From Persicimonas caeni (GTDB taxonomy: Bacteria > Myxococcota_A > Bradymonadia > Bradymonadales > Bradymonadaceae), in NCBI RefSeq assembly GCF_006517175.1, contig NZ_CP041186.1, positions 620,001 through 684,000 on the forward strand: 64,000 nucleotides of DNA, read 5' to 3'. A program made the position numbers and the translations under genes. A model generated the notes under the pieces. The model had not been told where the DNA came from and made no database searches. It saw nothing but the letters and a program-made list of their open reading frames with translations. How positions within the stretch are numbered: position 1 is the first letter of the stretch; each line of letters opens with the position of its first letter. This document shows positions 1 to 7,452 of this stretch, piece by piece.

Positions 1-288
1 TCCGGCGGGGTCAACATCTACCCGGTCGAGGTGGAAAACGTCCTCGCCCAACACCCGTCCGTCGACGACGTCGCCGTCATCGGCGTGCCTGATGAGGAGT
101 GGGGAGAAACGCTCGTCGCCGTCGTCGTCCCTGCAAACGACACGCTCGACACCGATGTGCTCGAGGCGCATGCCCGCGAGCACCTGACCGGCTACAAGGT
201 GCCCAGGCGCTGGGTGACCACCGACGCTATTCCACGCAATCCGACCGGAAAGATCCTCAAAAACGAACTCGAGCGCCGATACTCCTAG
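1..288 (+). CDS. AMP-forming acyl-CoA synthetase/ligase, C-terminal fragment
   Basis: This is the last 95 codons of an ANL-superfamily adenylating enzyme, cut by the window edge. The frame is open from base 1 and begins SGGVNIYPVEVEN, the hinge motif at the start of the mobile C-terminal domain of acyl-CoA ligases. It is followed by the usual C-terminal domain (VAVIGVPDEEWGE, then GYKVPRRW). The catalytic lysine motif PTGKILKNEL lies near the end, where the Lys contacts the acyl-adenylate. Substrate cannot be told from this domain; fatty or aromatic acids are usual. The GTG at 31 is an internal Val, not the start. It ends 3 bases before the convergent YihY gene. Confidence 0.93.
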   Translation, partial: SGGVNIYPVEVENVLAQHPSVDDVAVIGVPDEEWGETLVAVVVPANDTLDTDVLEAHAREHLTGYKVPRRWVTTDAIPRNPTGKILKNELERRYS

Positions 289-291
289 CGT

Positions 292-1215
292 TCAGCTCTT
301 CGCCGCGGCGCGGTCCTGACGCGAGTTTCGCTCGACGTGAACCGCATCCGGTTCCGGCTCGATGCGATCGCCCAAGTGCCGCGCCCAGACCTGAGTGAAC
401 TCGGCGCCCCAAAAGAAAATCTGCGCCGAGAAGTACACCCAGAACAACAGCGCCACCAGCGAGCCGGCCGCGCCGAAAATCGACGTGGTGCTCGTATGCG
501 CCAGGTATAGGCCGATCAACGTGCGCCCGATGGAGAAGAGAAACGAGGTCAACGCGGCGCCAATCCAGACGTCGCGCCACTGGATGGTCACGTCAGGCAA
601 GATTTTGAAGATGGCCGCGAAGAGCCCGGTCAAGAGGGCAAACCAAACTACGAAGTTCGAAAAATCGGCCAAAATAGTGGGTACCGGAAAGAACTCGCCA
701 AAGAAGCGTCCCAGAGCCGCCAATGCGGCGGTCACAACCATGGACGCGAGTAGCAGCAAGCCGATCACGATGACCATGACGAAGGGAAGCAAGCGCATCC
801 GAATCCACCCCTTGATACCGATATTCGAGCGCGGCCGAACGTTCCAGATCATGTTGAGCGTGTCTTGTAGGGCCAAGAAGAGCCGGTAAGCTCCCCAAAA
901 CAGCGTCCCGAAGCCGATGACCGTGGCCAGCACGCCCGAAGTGGTATCTTGCCACCGCTCGACGAGGGTGAAGACGTACTCGCTGGTTTCCGGACTGACG
1001 AACCGGTCGAGATCCGCGGCAATCTCGGCCAACGCGACATCATCACCGAAGATGAACCCGGCGATCGCGGTGGCGATGATCAGAATCGGCGCCACCGAAA
1101 AGATGGCATAAAACGCAATCGAAGCTGCCAAACGGGCGGCGTTATCGCGTGTGTACGCCTCGAAGGTCTCCCGGAGGATGGTCCAGGCAGTTTTTAGCCG
1201 TTGCCGGTTCGTCAT
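292..1215 (-). CDS. YihY/BrkB family inner-membrane protein (copy 1)
   Basis: A 307-residue polytopic membrane protein of the YihY/virulence-factor BrkB family (once annotated as RNase BN). The order matches the family: an amphipathic N-terminus with AASIAFYAIFSVAPILII, a loop, then five further hydrophobic segments, with a conserved end (GAAGSLVALLFWVYFSAQIFFWGAEFTQV). The start is the ATG at 1215 because similarity to the family begins just after MTNRQ; the frame stays open further upstream, but that part is not hydrophobic and looks non-coding. No strong ribosome site is visible. The transport role is unknown in the family. A second copy lies at 55586-56491. Confidence 0.9.
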   Translation of the reverse strand: MTNRQRLKTAWTILRETFEAYTRDNAARLAASIAFYAIFSVAPILIIATAIAGFIFGDDVALAEIAADLDRFVSPETSEYVFTLVERWQDTTSGVLATVIGFGTLFWGAYRLFLALQDTLNMIWNVRPRSNIGIKGWIRMRLLPFVMVIVIGLLLLASMVVTAALAALGRFFGEFFPVPTILADFSNFVVWFALLTGLFAAIFKILPDVTIQWRDVWIGAALTSFLFSIGRTLIGLYLAHTSTTSIFGAAGSLVALLFWVYFSAQIFFWGAEFTQVWARHLGDRIEPEPDAVHVERNSRQDRAAAKS

Positions 1216-1399
1216 GAGCAAACAATGTAGTGAATTGGGGCACAGAACCGTGAATAACGTAAACGGTAGATGCTCAGTGTCCAACTCGATTCTGACCGGG
1301 TGTTCGGCATCATTTGCACCCTCTGGGTGATTGTGTAAGTTCATCGCCACCGAAGCGAGTCCAGCAGCCCTACCACCTGCGACAAAGAGGCCGGCGACG

Positions 1400-2395
1400 A
1401 TGAAGATCGAGGGTAAGACCATTGCAGTGACCGGCGCCGGCGGGTTTATCGGCGCGCGTGTGGTCGAGTGCGCCGTCGAACGCGGGTTGAAGGTTAAAGC
1501 GCTCGACATCGACCCAGCGGGAGCCCGACGTGCCGAAGGGCTCGGTGCCGAGACGGCGATTGTGGGCGGCGTCAACGACGTCCAAGCCGTTGCCGAGCTC
1601 TGCGAGAACGCCGACATTCTCATCCACACCGCCGCGCTCATGAACGAGAGTGGCGACATGCAGGAGTTTCGCCACGTCAACGTCGAGGGCTCTCGACTCG
1701 TGGCCCAAACTGCCGCCGAAGCGGGGGTCAAACGCCTGGTCCACCTGTCGTCGGTGATGGTCTATGGGTTTCACTACCCGCCGGAGGTCGCCGAAGATGG
1801 GCCCAAGCGCGGCGAGGGCAATCCGTACTGCACGACCAAATACGAGAGCGAAGGAGCGGTGCTCGACCACCACCGCGACCGTGATCTCGAGGTGACCGTC
1901 CTTCGGCCCGGCGACGTCTTCGGCCCCGGCTCCAAGCCGTGGGTGGTGCGTCCCGTCGAGTTGATGAAACAGGGTCTCTTCGTGCTGCCCGACGGCGGCA
2001 ACGGACGCATCGACCCGACCTACGTCGACAACCTCGTCGACGCCATCTTTTTGGTGCTCGAGAAGGACGCCACCGGCACCGTCTTCAACATCACCGACGG
2101 TCATAGCATGCGCACCCGGGATTTTTTCGGCTACCACGCCCGTTGGCTGGGCAAGGGGCGCATCCTGACTCTGCCCTCCAAGCTCTTGCGGCCCGTGTTC
2201 AAAGCCGTCGCCATGGGGTTCCGTATGCTCGGCTCCGAGCCACCGGCGACCCCCGACGCCATTGGCTTTTTGAATCGGCCCAACGCCTACTCGAACCGCA
2301 AGGCGCGCGAGATGCTCGGCTACGAGCCGCGAGTGAGCTTCGACGAGGGTATGAGCCGGGTGCGCGAGTGGCTCGAACGTGAGGACATGCTGTAA
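1400..2395 (+). CDS. NAD-dependent epimerase/dehydratase (extended SDR)
   Basis: A 331-residue extended short-chain dehydrogenase/reductase. The Rossmann dinucleotide motif GAGGFIG is at about residues 10-16, an Asp (LDID) follows beta-2 as expected for NAD preference, then HTAALMNE, the catalytic region LSSVMVYG, and a YCTTK active-site Tyr-x-x-x-Lys. The C-terminal part resembles 3-beta-hydroxysteroid dehydrogenase or UDP-sugar epimerase-like proteins (RPGDVFGPG, then NITDG). The start at 1400 places the Rossmann fold at the N-terminus; the frame extends to 1331 but adds 23 unconvincing residues. The stop is followed with no gap by the ModAB start, so the genes may be co-transcribed. Substrate unknown. 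Confidence 0.88.
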   Translation: MKIEGKTIAVTGAGGFIGARVVECAVERGLKVKALDIDPAGARRAEGLGAETAIVGGVNDVQAVAELCENADILIHTAALMNESGDMQEFRHVNVEGSRLVAQTAAEAGVKRLVHLSSVMVYGFHYPPEVAEDGPKRGEGNPYCTTKYESEGAVLDHHRDRDLEVTVLRPGDVFGPGSKPWVVRPVELMKQGLFVLPDGGNGRIDPTYVDNLVDAIFLVLEKDATGTVFNITDGHSMRTRDFFGYHARWLGKGRILTLPSKLLRPVFKAVAMGFRMLGSEPPATPDAIGFLNRPNAYSNRKAREMLGYEPRVSFDEGMSRVREWLEREDML

Positions 2396-3970
2396 ATGAA
2401 GTCGTCGACAAGCAGTCGCAGGGGAATGGCAAGCCGCTCGGTATGGGCGGTGACCCTCGTCTTGATGACGATCCTGCTCCTTCCGGCGGCATCCCCCCTG
2501 GAGGCCGAGCCGAGTCCGTCGAAGGTGGCCGACCAACCTTTGGTTGTGCTTGCTGCAGCGAGCATGGCCGATGTGCTTCCGGCCATCGGCGCCCAGTGGG
2601 AAGCTGAGCGTGGCCAACCGGTCAAGTTCAGCTTCGCGGGCAGCTCACGTTTGGCTCGCCAGATCATCGACGGCGCTCCAGGCGACGTCTACGTGTCGGC
2701 CAACAGCCGCTGGATGCAGCGGCTCGCCGACGAAGACGACCTCGCCGACGGCACACGACGCCAGATCATGTCGAACGACCTTGTCTGGGTGGTGCCGCGT
2801 CACACGTCGAGTCCGCCCTCCACTGCGTCCGCCGTCACCCCGTCCAAGATTCGACGACTCGCCGTCGCCGGCGAAAGCGTGCCCGCGGGAATCTACGCCG
2901 ATGCCGCCCTGGCGGCGACCGATTTGGCCCCGAAGATGTCGGACAAACTCGTGCGCGCTGACAACGTGCGCGCCGCCCTCGAGTGGGTGGCGCGCGGCGA
3001 AGTCGACGCCGGTATCGTCTATCGCACCGATGCCCGCGCCGAGCCCGAGGTAAAGGTCGCGTTCACCTTCGAGCCCGAGACTCATCCGACGATTGCCTAC
3101 GAGGCCGCCGCGCTCGCCAAGAGCGACCAAAAGCAGGCTGCGGACGCCTTTGTCGCGTACCTCGACAGCGCACCTGCACGAGACGTCTTCACCAAGGCCG
3201 GGTTCTCCCACATGCCCACGGTCGGCACCGGTGCCGACGCCGAGTTGGGCTCCGAGAGCTTCGCCAGCGACCCGCACCCGACCGTCGATGTCTGGTCGGC
3301 CATCCGCCTGAGCTTGCTGGTGGGTCTGTGGTGTGCTCTTTTGGGTCTGCTGCCGGCCATCGGTCTCGGGTGGCTGCTCGCGCGTCGCCATTTTCCCGGC
3401 AAGTCACTCGTTTCAACGCTGACGCTCGCCCCGCTCGCGCTACCGCCTGTGGTCACAGGCTTTCTGTTGCTGCGTTTGTTCGGGCGCGAGGGCTTGATCG
3501 GCGGCTTCTTAGCTTCGGTGGGCCTCGAAATCCCGTTTTCGACCGCAGGGGCGATGATCGCGGCGTTCACCGTGGGCCTTCCGATGTACGTCTTGGCGGC
3601 ACGAAATGCCTTCGAGGCGGTCGATCGAGAGTACGAAGAGGTCTCGCTGACGATGGGGCACGCGCCGCTGCAGACCTTCTGGCGGGTGACCTTGCCCCTG
3701 GCGGCTCCAGGTCTGGCCGCCGGCGCGGTGTTGATGTTCGCGCGCGCCATTGGTGAATTCGGCGCGACGACGGTGCTCGCCGGCAACCTCGAAGGGGAGA
3801 CACGCACCATCTCGCTGGCCGTCTACACCCTGCTCGAGTCCCCCAGCGGCGCCGAGTCAATCCAGGTGTTGGTGGGAGCGAGCATCGCGCTGTCGTTTTT
3901 GGCGATGCTCGGCTACGAGCGCCTCTCGCGCTGGCAGCGCCGGCGCACGGAGGTACGCAATGATGGCTGA
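2396..3970 (+). CDS. ModA-ModB fusion: molybdate-type ABC importer, binding protein fused to permease
   Basis: A 524-residue protein joining two normally separate subunits. Residues about 12-38 are a signal segment. Residues about 47-285 are a ModA-type periplasmic oxyanion-binding domain (VLAAASMADVLPAI, FSFAGSSRLARQI, GDVYVSANSRWM). Residues about 298-515 are a ModB permease of five or so membrane spans with the EAA loop (EEVSLTMGHAPLQTFWRV) that docks to ModC. The binding domain would be tethered to the outer face by the permease's first span. Molybdate or tungstate is the family substrate and is inferred here. The start directly follows the previous stop (TAAATG). An alternative Met at residue 11 would give a shorter signal segment. 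It overlaps modC by 11 bases. Confidence 0.92.
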   Translation: MKSSTSSRRGMASRSVWAVTLVLMTILLLPAASPLEAEPSPSKVADQPLVVLAAASMADVLPAIGAQWEAERGQPVKFSFAGSSRLARQIIDGAPGDVYVSANSRWMQRLADEDDLADGTRRQIMSNDLVWVVPRHTSSPPSTASAVTPSKIRRLAVAGESVPAGIYADAALAATDLAPKMSDKLVRADNVRAALEWVARGEVDAGIVYRTDARAEPEVKVAFTFEPETHPTIAYEAAALAKSDQKQAADAFVAYLDSAPARDVFTKAGFSHMPTVGTGADAELGSESFASDPHPTVDVWSAIRLSLLVGLWCALLGLLPAIGLGWLLARRHFPGKSLVSTLTLAPLALPPVVTGFLLLRLFGREGLIGGFLASVGLEIPFSTAGAMIAAFTVGLPMYVLAARNAFEAVDREYEEVSLTMGHAPLQTFWRVTLPLAAPGLAAGAVLMFARAIGEFGATTVLAGNLEGETRTISLAVYTLLESPSGAESIQVLVGASIALSFLAMLGYERLSRWQRRRTEVRNDG

Positions 3971-4610
3971 CACCTCGTTCGATACCATGCTCGATGTCGA
4001 CATCACACTGCGCCGCGGGCGCTTCGAGTTGGCCGCACAGATGCGCACCCAGGTCCACCGTGTGGCGATCGTCGGCGCCTCGGGCGCGGGCAAAACCTCG
4101 CTGCTACGCGTGCTCGCCGGCCTTGAAGATGGTGTCAGAGGCCATGTTCGGTTTGGCGAAGCCACCTGGCTGGACAGCGCCGAGGGCATCGCGCTGCCTG
4201 CATGGCAGCGCGGCATCGGGTGGGTGCCACAGCGCGCCCTGCTCTTTCCCCACAAGGATGTCCGCGCAAATTTGCTCGATGGCGCAAGCCATGATGCGCC
4301 TGAGGCGGTCGCCGGGATGCTCGGCATCTCAGACCTGCTCACACGCCGCCCTCGCAACCTTTCGGGCGGCGAGCGTCAGCGCGTGGCGCTGGGGCGTGCG
4401 CTGCTGCGTGAGCCAAAGCTCCTGCTTCTCGACGAGCCCTTCTCGGCTCTCGACCGCAGCCTGCGCGGCGACGTTGCCGACGCGGTGCTCGACTACTGCG
4501 ACGCCCGCACGATTCCTATCGTGCTGGTGAGCCACGACGAGCGCGACGTCGAGCGGGTGGCCGATGAAGTGTGGGAGCTGTCTCAAGGACAACTCGACCG
4601 CATCACTTGA
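3960..4610 (+). CDS. modC: ModC-type ATPase of the molybdate importer, short form
   Basis: A 216-residue ABC ATPase that should power the ModAB fusion upstream. Walker A is GASGAGKT at residues 39-46, the Q-loop WVPQRALLFPH follows, then the signature LSGGERQRVALGRALL, Walker B LLLLDEPFSALD and the H-loop VLVSHDERDVE. The protein ends soon after the H-loop. It therefore lacks the C-terminal TOBE/MOP oxyanion-binding domain that most ModC proteins (about 350 residues) use for feedback inhibition. The start is the ATG at 3960, with GGAGG at 3949-3953 six bases upstream inside the ModAB frame. The last codons overlap the convergent doxX gene. Confidence 0.92.
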   Translation: MMADTSFDTMLDVDITLRRGRFELAAQMRTQVHRVAIVGASGAGKTSLLRVLAGLEDGVRGHVRFGEATWLDSAEGIALPAWQRGIGWVPQRALLFPHKDVRANLLDGASHDAPEAVAGMLGISDLLTRRPRNLSGGERQRVALGRALLREPKLLLLDEPFSALDRSLRGDVADAVLDYCDARTIPIVLVSHDERDVERVADEVWELSQGQLDRIT

Positions 4611-5025
4611 GGTGCTCGTCGACGCTGTACTTGCCCGCCCCTAAAAAGAAGATCCCAAAGAACGTAAATGCCGCTTCCATCGCGTGGGAGTAGCCGCGGA
4701 ACCCATCGCCGTTGACGTAGTGCCACAGCGCGGCGACGACCATGGTGCACACGAGCAGCAGCGCGGCCGGGCGAGTGAGCAAACCGAGAATGAGCAAGAC
4801 TCCGCCACCCAGTTCGGCAAACGCAGCCATAAAGCCCCAGAACTCGGGGTAGAAGCCGATGCCGCTGACCGCCTCGAGGCGTGCGCCGAGCCCGGCCCAC
4901 TTATCGGGTCCTCCGACCATCTTGGGCCAACCATGGGCGATGAAGCTCACCCCTAGTCCGAGCCGCATCACCAGCAGGCCAAAGTCCTTGTAGTCTTCGA
5001 GAAAGTCGAGTTTGAGCGCTTTCAT
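4603..5025 (-). CDS. DoxX family membrane protein
   Basis: A 140-residue four-span membrane protein of the DoxX/MauE-like family. Typical marks are LVMRLGLGVSFIAHGWPKM in the first span, GFMAAFAELGGGVLLILGLLTRPAA in the second, and a later FFGIFFLGAGKYSVD segment. Family members are linked to oxidative stress and thiosulfate/quinone metabolism, but no reaction can be assigned here. The ATG at 5025 was chosen because the frame upstream is Arg/Pro-rich and lacks membrane character. It is convergent with modC, overlapping by 8 bases. Confidence 0.88.
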   Translation of the reverse strand: MKALKLDFLEDYKDFGLLVMRLGLGVSFIAHGWPKMVGGPDKWAGLGARLEAVSGIGFYPEFWGFMAAFAELGGGVLLILGLLTRPAALLLVCTMVVAALWHYVNGDGFRGYSHAMEAAFTFFGIFFLGAGKYSVDEHLK

Positions 5026-5105
5026 GGGGTATATTCCGTATGGTAAGCTCGCCGTTCCTGACAGGTGCAAATAACCGGTGTGCTTAGCCGTCGCAAGGAT
5101 TTTCG

Positions 5106-6167
5106 ATGATGTGGCAACGCGTTCGAGCTTCGCTTCTGATTCTCTCTCTAGTCGCCGTCGGCTGCTCCGACGACACGAGCGGTGGCGCAGGCGACGACTG
5201 TCCGGCCGGCGAAGAGCGAAACACACTGACCGGGGCGTGTGAACGCGTCGACCCAGGGTTGGATGCAGGCGACACCTCCACAGATACATCGACGCCGGAC
5301 ACATCGAGCGCGGACGTCGGGGTCGATTCGAGCACGCTCGAAGATACCACACCGGACGCCCCCTCCTCGGATACGGGCGAGGACACCTCCCAGTGCCCCG
5401 ATCGCGACGGCGACGGAGCCAAAGACCAAGCGTGCGGCGGCCAAGACTGCGACGACAACAACACCGCGGTCGGTCCCAACGCCCCCGAGCTGTGCGACGA
5501 GTACGACAACAACTGCGACGGTCAACTGAATGAGGGGCTGCAGTGTCAGTTTTATGCCCATTCGAACGACCACCTGTACGAGGTCGACCCGTTCGAGAAG
5601 ACGGCCACGCAGTTGAGCACAGTCCCCAATCTGTTCGACATGGACACCCACCCGGACGGCACGCTCTACGGGATTACCTCGAGCGCGCTGCACGAGTTCG
5701 ACACCAACACCAATTCGTGGGTGCTCATCGGCCAACTCGGCGTAAGCGGCACGCCCAACGGTCTGGCCATCAACAACGGCGGAACGGCCTATATGACGGC
5801 GAGCAACGACGTCTACACCGTCGACCTGTCCACGGGCGTGGCCACGCACCTCGGCTCGATGGGCGGGTCGTACAACTCGAGCGGCGACTGCGTGGTCAAC
5901 AAGGACAACTCGCTATACATGAGCTCGAACCACAATATCGCCGGAGACGCGCTGGTGCTCATCGACGGAACCACCGGCCAAGCACAAGATATCGGGTTGA
6001 TGGGGTTTTCGGAGGTCTACGGGCTCACCGCAGCCTGGGGAAGGATGTTCGGGTTGACCGGCTCGGGCCAGCTCATCGAGATCAACAGCGGCACCGGGCA
6101 GGCCGCGTTGGTGCACACGTTCCCGAGCATTATGTGGTACGGGGCGGCGAGCACGCCGGCGCGGTAG
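5106..6167 (+). CDS. Lipoprotein with MopE-like metal-binding motif and propeller-like repeats
   Basis: A 353-residue secreted lipoprotein. The signal peptide has a lipobox ending VAVGC, placing the lipidated Cys at residue 20. A Thr/Asp/Ser linker follows (about residues 45-95). Next is a MopE-type segment (CPDRDGDGAKDQACGGQDC, then ELCDEYDNNCDGQLNEG) typical of myxobacterial surface proteins and probably binding Ca or Cu. The rest (about 150-353) is a repetitive beta-propeller-like domain with LYEVDP, LYGIT and LIEINSGTG blades. The function is unknown. The gene ends just before a strong inverted repeat shared with the convergent Sua5 gene. Confidence 0.85.
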   Translation: MMWQRVRASLLILSLVAVGCSDDTSGGAGDDCPAGEERNTLTGACERVDPGLDAGDTSTDTSTPDTSSADVGVDSSTLEDTTPDAPSSDTGEDTSQCPDRDGDGAKDQACGGQDCDDNNTAVGPNAPELCDEYDNNCDGQLNEGLQCQFYAHSNDHLYEVDPFEKTATQLSTVPNLFDMDTHPDGTLYGITSSALHEFDTNTNSWVLIGQLGVSGTPNGLAINNGGTAYMTASNDVYTVDLSTGVATHLGSMGGSYNSSGDCVVNKDNSLYMSSNHNIAGDALVLIDGTTGQAQDIGLMGFSEVYGLTAAWGRMFGLTGSGQLIEINSGTGQAALVHTFPSIMWYGAASTPAR

Positions 6168-6175
6168 CTCCAAAG

Positions 6176-6260
6176 TCACCACGGGGGCACGGAGACCACG
6201 AAGCTTTTATTGACGCTCCTCTCCGTGCCCCCTGTGCACCCCGTGGTGAATTTCTTTTTT
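6176..6260. terminator. Long inverted repeat and probable terminator between convergent genes
   Basis: The arm TCACCACGGGGGCACGGAG (6176-6194) pairs with CTCCGTGCCCC (6221-6231) and CCCCGTGGTGA (6239-6249), leaving a bulge. It is followed by TTTCTTTTTT, so it can act as an intrinsic terminator for the upstream + strand gene. The words CACCACGG and GCACGGAG are typical of a repeat seen between genes of many environmental bacteria, so it may also be a mobile repeat remnant. Confidence 0.65.
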
Positions 6261-6263
6261 GCG

Positions 6264-6899
6264 CTAGATAAGCTCGACGTACTCCAGGTCGCCCACCGGG
6301 CCTTTACCCTTGCGGATGAGCTGGGGGTGGTCGCCCGAGAAGTCGATGACCGTCGACGGCTCCGGAAACACGTAGCCGCCGTCGATGACCAGATCGACCG
6401 CATGGCCGTACAACTCCTCGATGGTCCAGGGATCGGGAATCAAGTCGCCGTCGGAGTGCGTGGCGCTGGTGGTCGCGATCGGGTTGCCCAGCCGCTCGAC
6501 GATGCGAATCGGGATCGGGTTATCCGGCACGCGGATGCCCACCGTCTTTCGCTTGTTGAGCATGACCTTGGGCACCAGCTTGGTCGCCTGCAACACGAAG
6601 GTGTAGCCCCCAGGCAGCATGCGGCGAAGGGTGCGGTAGGCGTAGTCGCTCACGTGTGCGTACTCGGCGATATTGCTCAAGTCCCGGCAGATGAACGACA
6701 GCGGGGCGTGGTCCGGCGAACCTTTGATCTCGGCGACCAGCCGGTGGAGCTTCTCGACGGCATGCTTGTTAAAGATGTCGCAGCCGATGCCGTAGACCGT
6801 GTCGGTGGGATAAGCCACCAGACCACCATCTTTGAGCGTATCGACAACTTGGTCGATTCGGCGCGGCTGGGGATGCTCGGCGTTAATCTGCAAAATCAT
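6264..6899 (-). CDS. L-threonylcarbamoyladenylate synthase (Sua5/YciO/YrdC family)
   Basis: A 211-residue YrdC-fold protein. It would make threonylcarbamoyl-AMP from threonine, bicarbonate and ATP for the t6A modification of tRNAs. The YrdC signature is clear: GGLVAYPTDTVYGIGCD near residues 25-41, HRLVAEIKGSPDHAPLSFI, LPGGYTFVLQAT, VGIRVPDNP and NPIATTSATHSDGD. It has no C-terminal Sua5 domain, so it is the short type; the YciO subfamily of unclear activity cannot be excluded. The start ATG at 6899 lies just downstream of the YhbY-type gene (10-base gap), suggesting co-transcription. Confidence 0.9.
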   Translation of the reverse strand: MILQINAEHPQPRRIDQVVDTLKDGGLVAYPTDTVYGIGCDIFNKHAVEKLHRLVAEIKGSPDHAPLSFICRDLSNIAEYAHVSDYAYRTLRRMLPGGYTFVLQATKLVPKVMLNKRKTVGIRVPDNPIPIRIVERLGNPIATTSATHSDGDLIPDPWTIEELYGHAVDLVIDGGYVFPEPSTVIDFSGDHPQLIRKGKGPVGDLEYVELI

Positions 6900-6909
6900 G
6901 CTGGAGTCC

Positions 6910-7236
6910 TCAGGACGGCAACGAGATTTCCGGGTTCTCGGGATGCGGTTTATAAAACAGCAGCATCTTGCCGATCTTTTGAGCCAACTGGGCGCCGGTG
7001 GCGTCGTGGAGTTCTTGGGCGACCTCGTCCATCTCGTCGGCTTCGTGAACTTTGACCTTGATGAGCTCGTGGGCGAGAATCTGCGCCTCGAAGTTCTCGA
7101 TGAGATTCGAGCTGATACCGCGCTGGCCAACCATCACGACGGGATTGAGGCTGTGGCCCAGCGAGCGCAGATGGCGCCGCTGCTTGCCTGTCAGCTCGGG
7201 GCTGAGGCGTTCGACTAGACTTTTCTGCTCGTTCAT
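6910..7236 (-). CDS. YhbY-type CRM-domain RNA-binding protein
   Basis: A 108-residue single CRM-domain protein like YhbY, which binds pre-50S ribosomal particles. Key features are LTGKQRRHLRSLGHSLNPVV at the start, VMVGQRGISSNLIENFEAQILAHELIKVKV through the core, and the GxxG-type loop GQRG. The length is normal for the family. It is followed after 10 bases by the t6A-synthesis gene, forming a small translation-related pair. The 216-base region upstream separates it from the divergent pseudokinase gene. Confidence 0.9.
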   Translation of the reverse strand: MNEQKSLVERLSPELTGKQRRHLRSLGHSLNPVVMVGQRGISSNLIENFEAQILAHELIKVKVHEADEMDEVAQELHDATGAQLAQKIGKMLLFYKPHPENPEISLPS

Positions 7237-7452
7237 ATACCTTCCAATGCTGGTGGATTAACACTCTTGCACGCGTCCGCTATCGTGTCGAGCCACGTCG
7301 AGCGGCTCTTAAACGGGCGCAGAAGCGTATCGTTACCGATAGTTCGCAATATGCGGTAGGGCTGTTATCATCCCTCCGACCTTCGGTTCAAATATGAACC
7401 GCGGTCCGAGAAACCAAAGGCACAACAGATCCAACTCGTTGGAGACGAATAG

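Noticed and set aside
1370-2617. A 415-codon open frame on the - strand
   Set aside because: Antisense of the epimerase and ModAB start; His/Arg-rich, no family motifs.
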